In this document: in pieces, positions 1 to 9,138 of the stretch | Position numbering within the stretch: the stretch's first letter is position 1 | How the letters are laid out: the number at the start of each line of letters is the position of its first letter | Source of the DNA: Glycomyces luteolus | Lineage (GTDB): Bacteria; Actinomycetota; Actinomycetes; Mycobacteriales; Micromonosporaceae | Reading direction: 5' to 3' | Length of the DNA: 64,000 bases | NCBI RefSeq assembly: GCF_027622875.1 | Contig: NZ_JAPZVP010000019.1 | Location: 1 to 64,000, forward strand | Notes under the pieces: model-generated | The model's input: only the letters and a program-made list of their open reading frames with translations | What the model was told of the DNA's origin: nothing | Databases searched by the model: none | Made by a program: the position numbers and the translations under genes

Positions 1-913
1 CGGCGCCGCCAGCGGCACCGCCGCCGGCTCCGCCGAACGTGCCGCGGTAGTTGCCGCCGCCGCCACCGGGACGACCGCCGCCGCCAGGACGACCTGCGCC
101 GCCGCCGCCGGGTCCGCCGCGACCGCCGCCGCGGGCCCCGCGGGGACCGCCGCTGTCACGACCGCCGCCAGCGGGACGACCGGGCATCATGCCCGGGTTC
201 GGCCGCGGGGGCATCATGCGCGGGCTCGGGCGGGGACCGCCAGGGCGCTCGCCGCCGCCTTCAGCGGCAGCGGGACGCGGCTTGGCACCGGCGTTGCCGA
301 CGCCGAACGGGTTCTTGGGGCCCGGCTTCGGGCCGCCCGGGCGGGCGGCGGGAGCGGGCTTGGGGCCGGGCTTCGGAGCGGCGGCGGCGCGCTTGGCGGC
401 CTCGGCCTGCTCCTGCTGGCGCTTGACCAGCTCCTCGGCGCGCTTCTGCTCCGCGGCCACCTCGATGTCGCGGGCGCTCGTGGGCTTGGCTTCGGCCGGG
501 GCCGGCGCGGGGGCCGGCTTGGGCCCGGGCTTCGGCGCGGCCGCACCCGGCTTCGGGGCGGCCTTCTTCACGGCCTTCTTCGCTTCGGCTTCGGCCTTCG
601 CCTCGGACTTGGCGTCCTTGGCCTCGACCTTGGCCTGCATGATCTTGGACGGGCTCGGTGCCGCCGGGCGCGGGCCCTTGGGGGCCGCCGCCTTGGCGGG
701 TTCGGGCGTCGGGGACTCGTTCTTCCCGGCCGACGCTGCCGGGGCGCCCTGTGCGGCGTCGTATTCCTGCCGCAGTCGACGCGCGACAGGCGCCTCGACC
801 GTGCTCGACGCTGACTTCACGAACTCGCCCATGTCACCGAGGCGGGCGAGCAGTTCCTTGCTCGTCGTGCCCAGTTCCTTGGCAAGTTCATGTACGCGGG
901 GCTTTGCTGCCAC
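1..913 (-). CDS. infB: Translation initiation factor IF-2, N-terminal part (cut by window edge)
   Basis: IF-2 is the GTPase that places initiator tRNA on the 30S subunit. Only the first 304 codons are present; the gene runs off the left edge, so the GTPase domain is not seen. The protein begins [15 protein letters not shown] followed by [20 protein letters not shown], the characteristic IF2_N helical domain. The rest is a low-complexity linker of Ala/Pro/Lys changing to a Gly/Arg-rich stretch, as is usual for actinobacterial IF-2. The GTG start at 913 follows a GAGGAG ribosome site 4 nt upstream. It is the last seen gene of a rimP-nusA-ylxR-infB run. The long opposite-strand proline-rich frame over this stretch is a shadow. 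Confidence 0.93.
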   Translation of the reverse strand, partial: MAAKPRVHELAKELGTTSKELLARLGDMGEFVKSASSTVEAPVARRLRQEYDAAQGAPAASAGKNESPTPEPAKAAAPKGPRPAAPSPSKIMQAKVEAKDAKSEAKAEAEAKKAVKKAAPKPGAAAPKPGPKPAPAPAPAEAKPTSARDIEVAAEQKRAEELVKRQQEQAEAAKRAAAAPKPGPKPAPAARPGGPKPGPKNPFGVGNAGAKPRPAAAEGGGERPGGPRPSPRMMPPRPNPGMMPGRPAGGGRDSGGPRGARGGGRGGPGGGGAGRPGGGGRPGGGGGNYRGTFGGAGGGAAGGA

Positions 914-993
914 TGCACTCCTCAATTCGAGGTCGTACGGGCAGCGCCCGCCGACCTTATCTACCGACTAGCAACGTGTTCATTCGCAGAACT

Positions 994-1368
994 TCATCGC
1001 GTGGTCTTCATTCGGTCTCTACCTGCTTCGTGTGCGGGAGTCGGCCTCTCGGCCGACTCCGACTCGACATGGGTTCGCACCGCTTCAACGTCTACCGTTC
1101 CCTCGATTCTGAGGGCTCGGGCGAACGCACGCTTACGAACTGCCTGTTCAAGGCAGTTCAGGTCGTGGTGCACATGGGCTCCGCGGCCGCTGAGGCGGCG
1201 CTGCGGGTCCGGAACCAAACGGTTCGGGGAACCCTCAGAGCGTTGAACGACGACGCGCAGCAGCTCAGCGGCCGATGCGCGTCTGCGGCATCCCACACAG
1301 GTGCGGACTACCGCTGCGTCACGTTGCGATCCGATATTCAGTCTACCTCCCGGACCGCCGACCGCCAC
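994..1368 (-). CDS. ylxR: YlxR family RNA-binding protein (DUF448)
   Basis: This is the small YlxR protein usually found between nusA and infB. The family hallmark RTCVGCR lies near residue 22, followed by the basic GRGAHVH and RAFARALR stretches that form the nucleic-acid-binding face. The longest frame is 124 aa and starts at a GTG inside the end of nusA, overlapping it by 26 nt. No good ribosome site precedes that GTG, while a GGGAGG sits just downstream, so the true start could be a few codons later, with translation coupled to nusA. The C-terminal tail after about residue 95 is longer than in most family members. Its exact role is unsettled; links to RNase P and transcription have been reported for homologues. 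Confidence 0.88.
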   Translation of the reverse strand: MAVGGPGGRLNIGSQRDAAVVRTCVGCRRRASAAELLRVVVQRSEGSPNRLVPDPQRRLSGRGAHVHHDLNCLEQAVRKRAFARALRIEGTVDVEAVRTHVESESAERPTPAHEAGRDRMKTTR

Positions 1369-2377
1369 CGGCCGGGCCGGTCTCCTCCTTCGCGCCGCCG
1401 GAGACGTGCGCGTCGGACTTGATGTCGATCCGCCACCCCGTGAGGCGCGCGGCGAGGCGGGCGTTCTGGCCTTCGCGGCCGATCGCGAGCGAAAGCTGAT
1501 AGTCCGGGACGATCACCTCAGTGGAGCGCGTGGACTCGTCCACCACCCGCACCGACAGGGTCTTCGCCGGGGACAGGGCGTTCGCGACGAAGCGCGCGGG
1601 GTCCGCGTCCCAGTCGACGATGTCGATCTTCTCGCCGCCGAGTTCGCTCATGACGGCACGCACGCGCGAGCCCATCGGGCCGATGCACGCGCCCTTCGCG
1701 TTGACGTCCTTCGTTGTGGCGCGCACCGCGATCTTGGAACGGTGACCGGCCTCACGTGCGATGGCCGGAATCTCCACCGCGCCCTCGTCGATCTCGGGCA
1801 CCTCGAACGCGAACAGCTTCTTCACCAGTGCCGGGTGTGTGCGCGACAACGTGATCTGCGGGCCGCGGGCGGTGCGGTTCACCTGGATGACGATCGCGCG
1901 AATCCGCTTGCCGTGCTCGTAGTTCTCGCCGGGGACCTGCTCGTTGAGGGGCAGGGTGGCCTCGATCTTGCCGAGGTCCACGGTGACGATCCCACGCTCG
2001 TTGCGCTCGCCGTGGGCCTGGACGACACCGGTGACGATGTCGCCCTCCTTGCCGGAGTACTCGCCGTAGTTGACCTCGTCGGCGGCTTCGCGCAGCCGCT
2101 GCAGGATGACCTGCTTCGCGGTCTGGGCAGCGATCCGGCCGAAGCCCTCGGGGGTGTCGTCACGCTCCGAGACGACTTCGTCCTCTTCGTTCACTACCGG
2201 CACAAGGACATTGGCGATACCGCTGTCGCGGTTCACCACTACTCGCGCGCGCTCATCGGCCCCGGGGGTGTGCTTGTAGGCGGTCAGCAGCGCCGATTCG
2301 ATAGCGCCGAGGATGGTCTCGAAAGGGATGTCGCGCTCGCGTTCCAGCGACCGCAGCGCGGCCAGGTCGATATGCAC
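1343..2377 (-). CDS. nusA: Transcription termination/antitermination factor NusA
   Basis: NusA binds RNA polymerase and nascent RNA to modulate pausing, termination and antitermination. The 344-aa length is typical of actinobacteria, which lack the C-terminal acidic repeats of E. coli NusA. In order one sees the N-terminal polymerase-binding domain (about 1-125), an S1 domain (about 130-200, with GDIVTGVV), and two KH domains (from about 205, including [19 protein letters not shown] and the later [19 protein letters not shown]). The Gly-rich tail ends at the TAG at 1343. It follows rimP after a 74-bp gap and overlaps ylxR. Confidence 0.97.
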   Translation of the reverse strand: MHIDLAALRSLERERDIPFETILGAIESALLTAYKHTPGADERARVVVNRDSGIANVLVPVVNEEDEVVSERDDTPEGFGRIAAQTAKQVILQRLREAADEVNYGEYSGKEGDIVTGVVQAHGERNERGIVTVDLGKIEATLPLNEQVPGENYEHGKRIRAIVIQVNRTARGPQITLSRTHPALVKKLFAFEVPEIDEGAVEIPAIAREAGHRSKIAVRATTKDVNAKGACIGPMGSRVRAVMSELGGEKIDIVDWDADPARFVANALSPAKTLSVRVVDESTRSTEVIVPDYQLSLAIGREGQNARLAARLTGWRIDIKSDAHVSGGAKEETGPAGGGRRSGR

Positions 2378-2451
2378 CCGTACTCCTTAAGTCTTGAGTT
2401 GTCCTCACCGCGGCCGTTCAAGGCGTGCGAGCCGCGTCTTCGAGCAGACGC

Positions 2452-2919
2452 TCATCTCAGCTCGATCTGCACCTTGCCGGGCCCCAGCTCGGCATAGGTA
2501 GCCGAGCGGCGCACGCCGTCGGCTTCTAGTTCAATCCCCCGCTCGCTGGCGGCCGTGACGCGCCCAGTGACGGGCTCCTCCCCGATGTGCACGGCTACCA
2601 AGCGCCCAATATTACGCCGCCAGTGCCGAGGCTCGGTCAGCGGACGGTCCACGCCTGGCGAGGACACTTCCAGGGTATAGGGGGTGTCGGCGAAGGGCCC
2701 ACCCGTGGAGTCCGACTCGTCCAGGGCCTTCGAGCAGGCTTTCGAGACAACCGCCACATCGTCCAGACTGATCCCGCCGTCCTTGTCCACGAGGACGCGG
2801 ACGAGCAGCCGCCGACCGGCCTTGGTGACCTGCAGCCCCTCCAGGTCGTACCCGACCTTGGCCACGGCCGGAGCCAGGATCGCCTCTACCTCGGCTTGCC
2901 GCTCAGAACCCATGCGCAC
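2452..2919 (-). CDS. rimP: Ribosome maturation factor RimP
   Basis: RimP assists maturation of the 30S subunit. The 155-aa protein has the two expected parts: an N-terminal alpha/beta domain containing YDLEGLQV, LLVRVLVDKDGGISLDD and the TLEVSSPGVDRPL signature around residues 85-97, and a C-terminal Sm-like barrel ending in KVQIELR. The ATG start at 2919 begins MRMGSERQAEVEAIL. It is the first gene of the rimP-nusA-ylxR-infB cluster and is divergent from the lipoprotein gene that begins at 2997; the shared promoter must lie in the short gap between them. Confidence 0.95.
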   Translation of the reverse strand: MRMGSERQAEVEAILAPAVAKVGYDLEGLQVTKAGRRLLVRVLVDKDGGISLDDVAVVSKACSKALDESDSTGGPFADTPYTLEVSSPGVDRPLTEPRHWRRNIGRLVAVHIGEEPVTGRVTAASERGIELEADGVRRSATYAELGPGKVQIELR

Positions 2920-2996
2920 TTCCCTCCAGGTTGACTGTTCGGCCGAGATTAACCGCCCGGGGACAGAATGGAAAGGCAGCCTGGGAAACTGGGTGG

Positions 2997-3392
2997 GTGT
3001 TCACGACCCGACGCGGACTCCTGGTCGGGGCGGCCGTTCTCACGGCCGCCGGATGCACCCGGGAGACGGCACACATCATCACGTCAGACGCGGATCTCAC
3101 CGCCGCGCTCCACACCGCGCGCGCGCTGGCCGCGGCCGCCGAAGCGCTGGGATTCGGCGACTTCGCCGAGGACCACCTGACCCACGCCGCCACATTGGAG
3201 CGGCTCCTGCGGCCCAATGCGGTCGCCGACAAGACCGGCGATCTCCCGGCGGACACCGCCGCGCTCGCCGAGGCCGAATCCGCGGGCAGCCAGGAGGCCG
3301 CCGACGCCTGCCTCACCACCGATTCGGACTACGCCGTGCTGTTCGGCGAGATCGCGGCCTGCCGCGCCGCCCACGCGGCGGTGCTCGCATGA
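2997..3392 (+). CDS. Small lipoprotein with twin-arginine signal, paired with DUF4439
   Basis: I start this protein at the GTG at 2997, giving 131 aa that begin MFTTRRGLLVGAAVLTAAGC. That is a twin arginine, a hydrophobic core and a lipobox-like AAGC, so a Tat-exported lipoprotein is likely; the -3 residue is Ala rather than the usual Leu, which weakens the lipobox. The mature part is an Ala-rich helical domain of unknown function. Its TGA overlaps the ATG of the DUF4439 gene, so the two are translated together. The pair lies beside rimP as does Rv2843-Rv2844 in M. tuberculosis. A longer frame begins at 2931 but would bury the signal. Confidence 0.7.
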   Translation: MFTTRRGLLVGAAVLTAAGCTRETAHIITSDADLTAALHTARALAAAAEALGFGDFAEDHLTHAATLERLLRPNAVADKTGDLPADTAALAEAESAGSQEAADACLTTDSDYAVLFGEIAACRAAHAAVLA

Positions 3393-3802
3393 CCGCAGTG
3401 GACACCGGCCTCGCCGCCGAGTACGCGGCGATCTACGCCTACAGCGCCGCCGCCGTGCACCTGGACGGCGACCCGCGCTGGATCGCCGAGGAGCTCGAGG
3501 CCGAGCATCGCTCGAGGCGCGACACGCTGCTCGACTACTACGGCGAGCACCAGCTCGAGGCGGCTCCTTCCTTGGCGGGCTACGACATCGAGCCGATCGC
3601 CGACGCCGCCGCGGCCCAGGAGCTGCTGCTCGCCGTCGAAACGAGCGTGACGACCGCCTGGCGGGCGGGCGTGGTCTCGTCCGAGCCGAACGAGCGGGAG
3701 ATCTGCCTGCGGATGTACGGCGATTCCGCAGCGACGCTGGCGCGCTGGCGGATCGCGATCGGCCAGTCGGCCGCCGACCCCTGGCCCGGCCGACCCGAGT
3801 AG
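3389..3802 (+). CDS. Ferritin-like DUF4439 domain protein
   Basis: The 137-aa protein resembles the actinobacterial DUF4439 family, which has a ferritin-like four-helix fold. It begins MTAVDTGLAAEYAAIYAYSA, and Glu residues in helix 1 (AEYAAIYAY) and helix 2 (EELEAEHRSRRD) are where ferritin-like proteins carry metal ligands. I cannot tell whether metal is actually bound. The ATG overlaps the stop of the preceding lipoprotein (ATGA), which strongly suggests a functional pair. The position beside rimP is shared with M. tuberculosis Rv2844. No signal peptide is present in this partner, so it should be cytoplasmic. Confidence 0.78.
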   Translation: MTAVDTGLAAEYAAIYAYSAAAVHLDGDPRWIAEELEAEHRSRRDTLLDYYGEHQLEAAPSLAGYDIEPIADAAAAQELLLAVETSVTTAWRAGVVSSEPNEREICLRMYGDSAATLARWRIAIGQSAADPWPGRPE

Positions 3803-3837
3803 TCCCGTCCCGTTCACCGGCGTTCAACGACATGGCC

Positions 3838-3884
3838 ATACCCTGTATCCCCATGCTGCATACCAGTTATGCCATACTCGGTAT
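3838..3884 (+). promoter_or_regulatory. Cluster of three small palindromes upstream of the PadR-ABC operon
   Basis: Three inverted repeats lie in 47 bp: ATAC-N3-GTAT at 3838-3848, GCATA-N5-TATGC at 3858-3872, and ATAC-N3-GTAT at 3874-3884. All share the ATAC/GTAT half. They sit 42-88 bp before the PadR start and are AT-rich in a GC-rich genome. PadR-family regulators usually repress their own operon by binding short dyads of this kind, so these are likely the operator; that is inference. A further hairpin, CTCTCC-N4-GGAGAG, follows at 3885-3900 in the probable leader. Confidence 0.6.
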
Positions 3885-3925
3885 CTCTCCACTCGGAGAG
3901 ATCCAGTAGCGATACGAGGTTGCAC

Positions 3926-4519
3926 ATGAGCGTCAAACACAGCCTCCTCGCGCTGCTCGAACGGGGACCCGCCTACGGCTATCAATTGCGGGCCGCGTTC
4001 GAGAGCGCCACGGGGAACACCTGGCCGCTCAATATCGGACAGGTCTACACCACCCTCAACCGGCTCGAACGCGACGAGCTGGTCGAGGCCCTCCCGGAGA
4101 ACGACTCCGGCCAGCGCCCCTACCGGATCACCGAGACGGGCCGCCGCCACCTGGCCGGCTGGTTCGCCTCGCCGGTGCAGGCCGCCGACCGGCCCCGGGA
4201 CGAACTCACGATCAAGCTCGCGCTGGCGGTGACCACGCCCGGCGTGGACGTCACCGACGTGATCCAGCGGCAGCGGGGGGCGACCCTGCGCCTGCTGCAG
4301 GAGTACACGCGGCTCAAATCCGCCGAGGAGCACGCGGAACTGGCCTGGCGGCTGGTGCTGGAGTCGATGATCTTCCGCGCCGAGGCGGAGATCCGCTGGC
4401 TCGACCACACCGAGGCCGTCGTGGCCCGTGCCGAACTGCCCGCGCCGTTTCCTTTCGCGGTCGGCGAGCCGGACCCGGCCGAAGCGACGCCTGAACTCGA
4501 CCGATCCCGAACCAACTGA
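3926..4519 (+). CDS. PadR family transcriptional regulator
   Basis: The protein is 197 aa from the ATG at 3926, which has a CGAGGT ribosome site 5 nt upstream. It opens MSVKHSLLALLERGPAYGYQL, the PadR winged-helix signature, with the wing in QVYTTLNRLERDELVE. The C-terminal half is the helical Vir_act_alpha_C-type dimerisation domain. PadR proteins typically repress transporter genes and are released by small-molecule or antibiotic ligands. It is followed after 21 bp by the ABC ATPase and permease genes and probably controls that operon through the palindromes just upstream. The ligand is unknown. Confidence 0.9.
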   Translation: MSVKHSLLALLERGPAYGYQLRAAFESATGNTWPLNIGQVYTTLNRLERDELVEALPENDSGQRPYRITETGRRHLAGWFASPVQAADRPRDELTIKLALAVTTPGVDVTDVIQRQRGATLRLLQEYTRLKSAEEHAELAWRLVLESMIFRAEAEIRWLDHTEAVVARAELPAPFPFAVGEPDPAEATPELDRSRTN

Positions 4520-4540
4520 GAGAGAACGCGGTACCCCCCA

Positions 4541-5263
4541 ATGACCGTTCTGCACTTGAAAGGCGTGAGCCGCACCCACGGCACCGGCGAGAACCTCGTC
4601 CACGCCCTCGTCGACGCCGACCTCACGATCGAGGCCGGTGAACTCGTCGCCATCATGGGGCCCTCGGGCTCCGGCAAGTCGACCCTGCTCAACCTCGCCG
4701 GGGGGCTCGATGCCCCCACATCGGGCGAGGTGCTCGTCGAGGGCACTGTCCTCGCCTCGCTCAACAAGAAGCGGCTCGCGGCGCTGCGGCGGCGCAGCGT
4801 CGGGTACGTGTTCCAGGACTACAACCTGGTACCGAGCTTGACGGCCGCCGAGAACGCGGCCCTGCCGCTGGAACTCGACGGACTCTCCGCGGGCAAGGCC
4901 CGCAAGCTGGCGCTCGCCGCGCTGGAGGAGGTCGGGCTCGACGCCAAGCAGGCCGACCGGTTCCCCGACGAGATCTCGGGCGGGCAGGCGCAGCGCGTCG
5001 CCATCGCGCGGGCCCTCATCGGCGAGCGGCGGCTCGTGCTCGCCGACGAGCCGACCGGCGCGCTCGACTCGCACACCGGCGAGGAGGTGCTGAAGCTGCT
5101 GCGCCGCCGCTGCGACGCGGGCGCGGCAGGGCTCCTGGTCACCCACGACGCCCGGCACGCGGGCTGGGCCGACCGGGTGGTGTTCCTGCGCGACGGCAAG
5201 ATCGTCGACTCCTCCGCGCCGCTGGCCGGGGCCGACAGCCTGCTCGAAGGCGCGGGTTCCTGA
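4541..5263 (+). CDS. ABC transporter ATP-binding protein (MacB/LolD type)
   Basis: This is a 240-aa ATPase of the family that partners FtsX/MacB-type permeases. Walker A is GPSGSGKST (about residue 40), followed by the Q-loop region VFQDYNLVPSLTAAEN, the signature SGGQAQRVAIARAL (about 147), Walker B RLVLADEPTGALD and the H-loop THD. The LNLAGGLDAPTSGEV stretch after Walker A is typical of LolD/MacB-like proteins. It is immediately followed by the permease at 5265/5277. Such systems usually couple ATP hydrolysis to mechanical work at the cell surface or to export, not to import. The substrate cannot be read from sequence. Confidence 0.93.
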   Translation: MTVLHLKGVSRTHGTGENLVHALVDADLTIEAGELVAIMGPSGSGKSTLLNLAGGLDAPTSGEVLVEGTVLASLNKKRLAALRRRSVGYVFQDYNLVPSLTAAENAALPLELDGLSAGKARKLALAALEEVGLDAKQADRFPDEISGGQAQRVAIARALIGERRLVLADEPTGALDSHTGEEVLKLLRRRCDAGAAGLLVTHDARHAGWADRVVFLRDGKIVDSSAPLAGADSLLEGAGS

Positions 5264-5276
5264 GGTGGGGAGACTG

Positions 5277-8099
5277 GTGGCGAGCCAGCGACTCGCTTTC
5301 AGGATCGCGCGCCGCGAGGCGATGCGCTACAAGGGACGGTCGGCCCTCTCGATCACGCTGCTGGGGCTGCCGCTGCTCGGCGTCGCGATCGGCGCCTCCG
5401 CCTACGACACGACCACGCTGTCGCCGGAGGAGACCGCGGTCCAGTACCTCGGTGAGAACGACGCGTACATCTCCGCGGAGTATCCGGGGGAACCGCTCGA
5501 CCAGTTCACCTGGAACGAGCAGTACCCGTGGTGGGAGCTGCGGGAGAACGACGACGGCCACGAGCCGGGGACGATCACCGAGCAGGGCGTTCTGGCCGAG
5601 CTGCCGCTGGGCTCGCGGATCACCCCGTACGGCTTCTCGACCGCGAGCGAGGAGCAGGCGCAGGTCGAGACCCCCGACGGCATCGGCGAACTCGACGTCC
5701 TCGGCTACGACCTGACCGACCCGAACTACGAGGCCGCGGGGTTCACTTACCTCGACGGGTCCGCGCCGATCCGCGACGAGGTGGTCCTCAGCGAGGACGC
5801 CGCCTCGTACCTGGAGGTCGGCGTCGGCGACTCGATCACGTTGTTCAACGGCGGATCCGACGAGCAGTTCGAGGTCAGCGGGATCATCGAGATCCCGTGG
5901 GACATCAACGGCCGCTATGCGATCGCCCCGTTCTTCCCCAGCGCGACCACCGGGTGGCTGGTGGACACGCCCGATGAGCTCACCTATGAGGACGCGCTGA
6001 AGCTCAACGAGGCCGGACTGAGCGTCTGGGCGACCTCGCTCCTCGACCAGCCCTCGACGATCCCGGACGAGTACGGGTACAGCGAGATCTACTACGACGA
6101 GGCGGCGCTCACGCTCTACGTCCTCATCGTGGTGGTCGTGGTCATGGAGGTCATCCTCCTGGCGGGTCCCGCGTTCGCGATCAGCGCTCGGCGGCGCACC
6201 CGCGAGTTCGCGCTCATGAGCGCCACCGGCGCGACCCCGAAGCAGATCAGGACCGTCGTCCTGGCCGGAGGCATCCTGTTCGGCATCATCGCGGCCGTCG
6301 TCGCGGTGCTCCTGGGCATAGCGGTGGTCGCGGTCGGACGGCCGCTGCTCGAGCAGATCGTCGGCTACCGCACGCCGGGGTTGCGGGTGCTGCCGTGGCT
6401 CCAGGGCGTGCTCGTCGCCGCCGCGATCGTCACCGGTCTGCTCTCGGCGCTCGCGGCCGCGATCAGCGCCTCGCGCATCAACGTGGTCGCGGCCCTCATG
6501 GGGCGCACCCCGGGCCGCAAGGGTTCGAAGCTCTGGCTGCTGATCGGTCTGATCATGGTCGGCGGGGGCATGGTCGCGGGCTTCGCGGGCGTCACGATCT
6601 GGAGCATGCCGCTCATGGCGGGCGCGATCGTCATGCTGCAGCTGGGCCTGGTGGCCTGCACGCCGGCGCTGCTCGCGCTCACGGCGAAGCTCGGCCGCTG
6701 GATGCCGCTCGCGCCGCGCATGGCGCTGCGGGAGGCCGGACGCAACCGCGGCTCGGCCGCCCCGGCGATCGCGGCGGTCCTCGGCGTCGTGGCGGGCGGC
6801 ATGGCCTTCAGCATGACCATCGCCGCCAACAACGTGCGCGGCGAGTCCCTCGCGGAGCACCTGCTGCCGCAGGGGGCGCTCACGCTGACCATGTGGAACG
6901 ACAGCGACGAGTACGACCCGGAGACCGGGATGCCGACCGGCGAGACGCCTTGGGAGGAGGGGCTGGCCGAGTCGGAGGCGAGACTCGGCAAGCACCTCGA
7001 CGATCTGGAGATCACCCAGATCGTGCTCTCCGAGACCGATTCGACCTGCGGCTTGGAGGACGTCGATCCCGAGAACGCCTACTGCAGCGTGACCATGACC
7101 AGGCCCGCCGAGAACGTGTGCTCGTTCTGGGAGGCCGAGGCGGAGACCGAGGAGCAGCTGCAGGCGGCGGTGGCCGCGGCCAGGGAGGACCCCAACTGCA
7201 ACGAGACCGGGGACGGCTACGGGTACGGCTTCTACGAGGTCCCCACTTCTGCCGACCCCGATGTGGTCGCGGCGTACAGCGAGCTCGAGGGCGATGAGCT
7301 CGATGCGGCCGTGGCGCACCTGGAGGGCGGCGGCGTGCTCATCTCGGACCCGCTGGCGCTCACCGACGAGGGCACGGTGGTCTTCGAGCAGGAGATCGAG
7401 TCCTGGGACCCGGAGACCGGCGAGGAGAACGAATCGCAGACAACCGAGATCGAGCTGCCCGCGATGGTCGTCGACGAGAACCTGCTGGGGTACGGCAAGG
7501 TCTTCCTCAGCCCCGGCGCGGCCGAGCGGCTCGGCTTGGTCGAGTCCGTCTGGAGCCAGCGGTATCTCGTGGAGACCTCGACGGTGGTCGACAGCGCGGT
7601 CAGCGAGGCGATCTCGGCGGATCTCAACGCCGAGATGGCGGACGGCGACATCTCGGCGAACTTCCGGGTGACCGACTACAACGACCCGACGTCGTTCTAC
7701 ATGATGCTCGCCGTGGCCGGGCTGTGCGCGCTCATCACCCTCGGCTCGACGGCCGTGTCCACTGGGCTCATCATCGCCGAGCAGCGGAAGGACATGACCA
7801 CGCTCGGCGCGGTCGGCGCCGCACCGGGGCTGCGCAAGCGGTTCGCGATGTGGCAGACCGTCATGATCGCCCTGTTCGGCTCCGCGCTCGGCACGGTGGC
7901 CGGGGTGATCGGGTACGCGCTCATCCGCGAGGCCCTCAACCGGTCCATGATGAACCAGTATCCGTGGCAGGTCCTCTACACGTGGGAACTGCCGTGGGCC
8001 AGCTTCGCGATCATGCTGGTGGCCGTGCCCGTCCTGGCCGCGATCGGGGCGCTCCTCTTCACCAAGGCGAGGCTCCCCAGTGAGCGGCGACTGACGTAG
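5277..8099 (+). CDS. ABC transporter permease with two FtsX-type membrane modules
   Basis: The protein has about 940 residues. A single N-terminal membrane helix (about 25-45) precedes an extracellular domain. A first FtsX-like block of membrane segments follows (about 284-470), then another helix near 500, a second large extracellular domain (about 520-805), and a last block of three helices (about 810, 866 and 912). The second extracellular domain carries four cysteines within about 60 residues (STCGL, AYCSV, NVCSF, PNCNE), suggesting disulfides outside the cell. I prefer the GTG at 5277 because GGTGGGGAG lies just upstream; an in-frame GTG at 5265 lacks a ribosome site. It overlaps nothing and follows the ATPase by a few bases. 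Function is probably export or stress sensing. Confidence 0.88.
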   Translation: MASQRLAFRIARREAMRYKGRSALSITLLGLPLLGVAIGASAYDTTTLSPEETAVQYLGENDAYISAEYPGEPLDQFTWNEQYPWWELRENDDGHEPGTITEQGVLAELPLGSRITPYGFSTASEEQAQVETPDGIGELDVLGYDLTDPNYEAAGFTYLDGSAPIRDEVVLSEDAASYLEVGVGDSITLFNGGSDEQFEVSGIIEIPWDINGRYAIAPFFPSATTGWLVDTPDELTYEDALKLNEAGLSVWATSLLDQPSTIPDEYGYSEIYYDEAALTLYVLIVVVVVMEVILLAGPAFAISARRRTREFALMSATGATPKQIRTVVLAGGILFGIIAAVVAVLLGIAVVAVGRPLLEQIVGYRTPGLRVLPWLQGVLVAAAIVTGLLSALAAAISASRINVVAALMGRTPGRKGSKLWLLIGLIMVGGGMVAGFAGVTIWSMPLMAGAIVMLQLGLVACTPALLALTAKLGRWMPLAPRMALREAGRNRGSAAPAIAAVLGVVAGGMAFSMTIAANNVRGESLAEHLLPQGALTLTMWNDSDEYDPETGMPTGETPWEEGLAESEARLGKHLDDLEITQIVLSETDSTCGLEDVDPENAYCSVTMTRPAENVCSFWEAEAETEEQLQAAVAAAREDPNCNETGDGYGYGFYEVPTSADPDVVAAYSELEGDELDAAVAHLEGGGVLISDPLALTDEGTVVFEQEIESWDPETGEENESQTTEIELPAMVVDENLLGYGKVFLSPGAAERLGLVESVWSQRYLVETSTVVDSAVSEAISADLNAEMADGDISANFRVTDYNDPTSFYMMLAVAGLCALITLGSTAVSTGLIIAEQRKDMTTLGAVGAAPGLRKRFAMWQTVMIALFGSALGTVAGVIGYALIREALNRSMMNQYPWQVLYTWELPWASFAIMLVAVPVLAAIGALLFTKARLPSERRLT

Positions 8100-8111
8100 C
8101 ACTCCAAGGAA

Positions 8112-8149
8112 GCGAAGGGCCCCAGCACATTCGTGCTGGGGCCCTTCGC
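8112..8149. terminator. Bidirectional terminator between permease and map genes
   Basis: A perfect 17-bp inverted repeat (8112-8128 and 8133-8149) encloses the loop ATTC. It lies between the convergent permease and map genes and could stop transcription from both sides. Confidence 0.85.
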
Positions 8150-8241
8150 CGTATTGGGGGCGGCACCGGCTCAACCCCTCGGAGACATCGGCATCTCGCG
8201 GACCGGCGCCGCCCCGATCCAGCCTAGAGACCTGATGCCAC

Positions 8242-9138
8242 TCAACGCTGGTGCTCGGGCGTGCCGGCCGGGACGCCGCTGGAGGGCATGGTGAGGATCT
8301 CGAAGCCGTCGTCGGTGACGAGCAGCGTGTGCTCGAACTGGGCGGTCCACTTGCGATCGCGGGTGACGGCGGTCCAGCCGTCGTCCCACATCTCGTGCTC
8401 GGCGGTGCCGAGGTTGATCATCGGCTCGATCGTGAAGGTCATGCCGGTCTCGATCTCGACCTCGAGTCCGGGGTTGTCGTAGTGCGGCACGTAGAGGCCG
8501 GAGTGGAACGCGGTGCCGATGCCGTGGCCGGTGAACTGGCGGACCACGCCGTAGCCGAAGCGGTTCGCGTACGCCTCGATGACCTTGCCGACCACATTGA
8601 GCTGGCGGCCGGGCTTGACGGCCTTGATGCCGCGCCACGTGGCGGTCCAGGTGCGCTCGACGAGGTCGCGGGCCTCCTGGGAGACCTCGCCCGCGAGGAA
8701 CGTGGCGTTGCAGTCGCCGTGGACGCCGCCGATGAACGCGGTGACGTCGATGTTGACGATGTCGCCGTCCTGGACCACGGTGGAGTCGGGGATGCCGTGG
8801 CAGATGACCTCGTTGAGCGAGGTACAGCAGGACTTCGGGTACTCGCGGTAGCCGAGCGTCGACGGGTAGGCGCCGAGGTCGCACAGGTACTCGTGGACGA
8901 TGCGGTCGAGCTCGTCGGTGGTGATGCCGGGGACGACGGCCTTGCCGACGGTCTCGAGGGCGTCGGCGGCGATGCGGCCGGCGACGCGCATCCGCTCGAT
9001 CGTCTCGGCGTCCTTGACCTCCGAGCCTGTGAACGGCGACGGCGCGGGCTTGCCGACGTACTCGGGCCGCTCGATCGCGTCGGGGACACTCCTGCGGGGG
9101 CTCTGCCTGCCTGGGCGCAGCGCGGGACGGGATTTCAT
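8242..9138 (-). CDS. map: Methionine aminopeptidase, type I
   Basis: The enzyme removes the initiator methionine from new proteins and uses two divalent metal ions. The 298-aa protein carries all five metal ligands of the family: D131 (NID), D142 (HGDC), H205 (TGHGIG), E238 (TIEPM) and E269 (QFEHT), plus the substrate-contacting H114 (CHG). About 40 residues precede the catalytic domain, containing a Pro/Arg-rich stretch, a form common in actinobacteria; the zinc-finger extension of eukaryotic enzymes is absent. It stands alone, ending near the 8112-8149 terminator. Confidence 0.96.
   Translation of the reverse strand: MKSRPALRPGRQSPRRSVPDAIERPEYVGKPAPSPFTGSEVKDAETIERMRVAGRIAADALETVGKAVVPGITTDELDRIVHEYLCDLGAYPSTLGYREYPKSCCTSLNEVICHGIPDSTVVQDGDIVNIDVTAFIGGVHGDCNATFLAGEVSQEARDLVERTWTATWRGIKAVKPGRQLNVVGKVIEAYANRFGYGVVRQFTGHGIGTAFHSGLYVPHYDNPGLEVEIETGMTFTIEPMINLGTAEHEMWDDGWTAVTRDRKWTAQFEHTLLVTDDGFEILTMPSSGVPAGTPEHQR

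Noticed and set aside
51-971. Proline-rich plus-strand frame at the left edge
   Set aside because: Reverse of the Gly/Arg-rich IF-2 linker; the minus strand has the IF2_N domain and a ribosome site.
5139-8174. 1011-aa open frame opposite the FtsX permease
   Set aside because: Arg/His/Asp-rich translation without domains, lies exactly antisense to a well-supported membrane protein; third-position GC keeps the reverse frame open.
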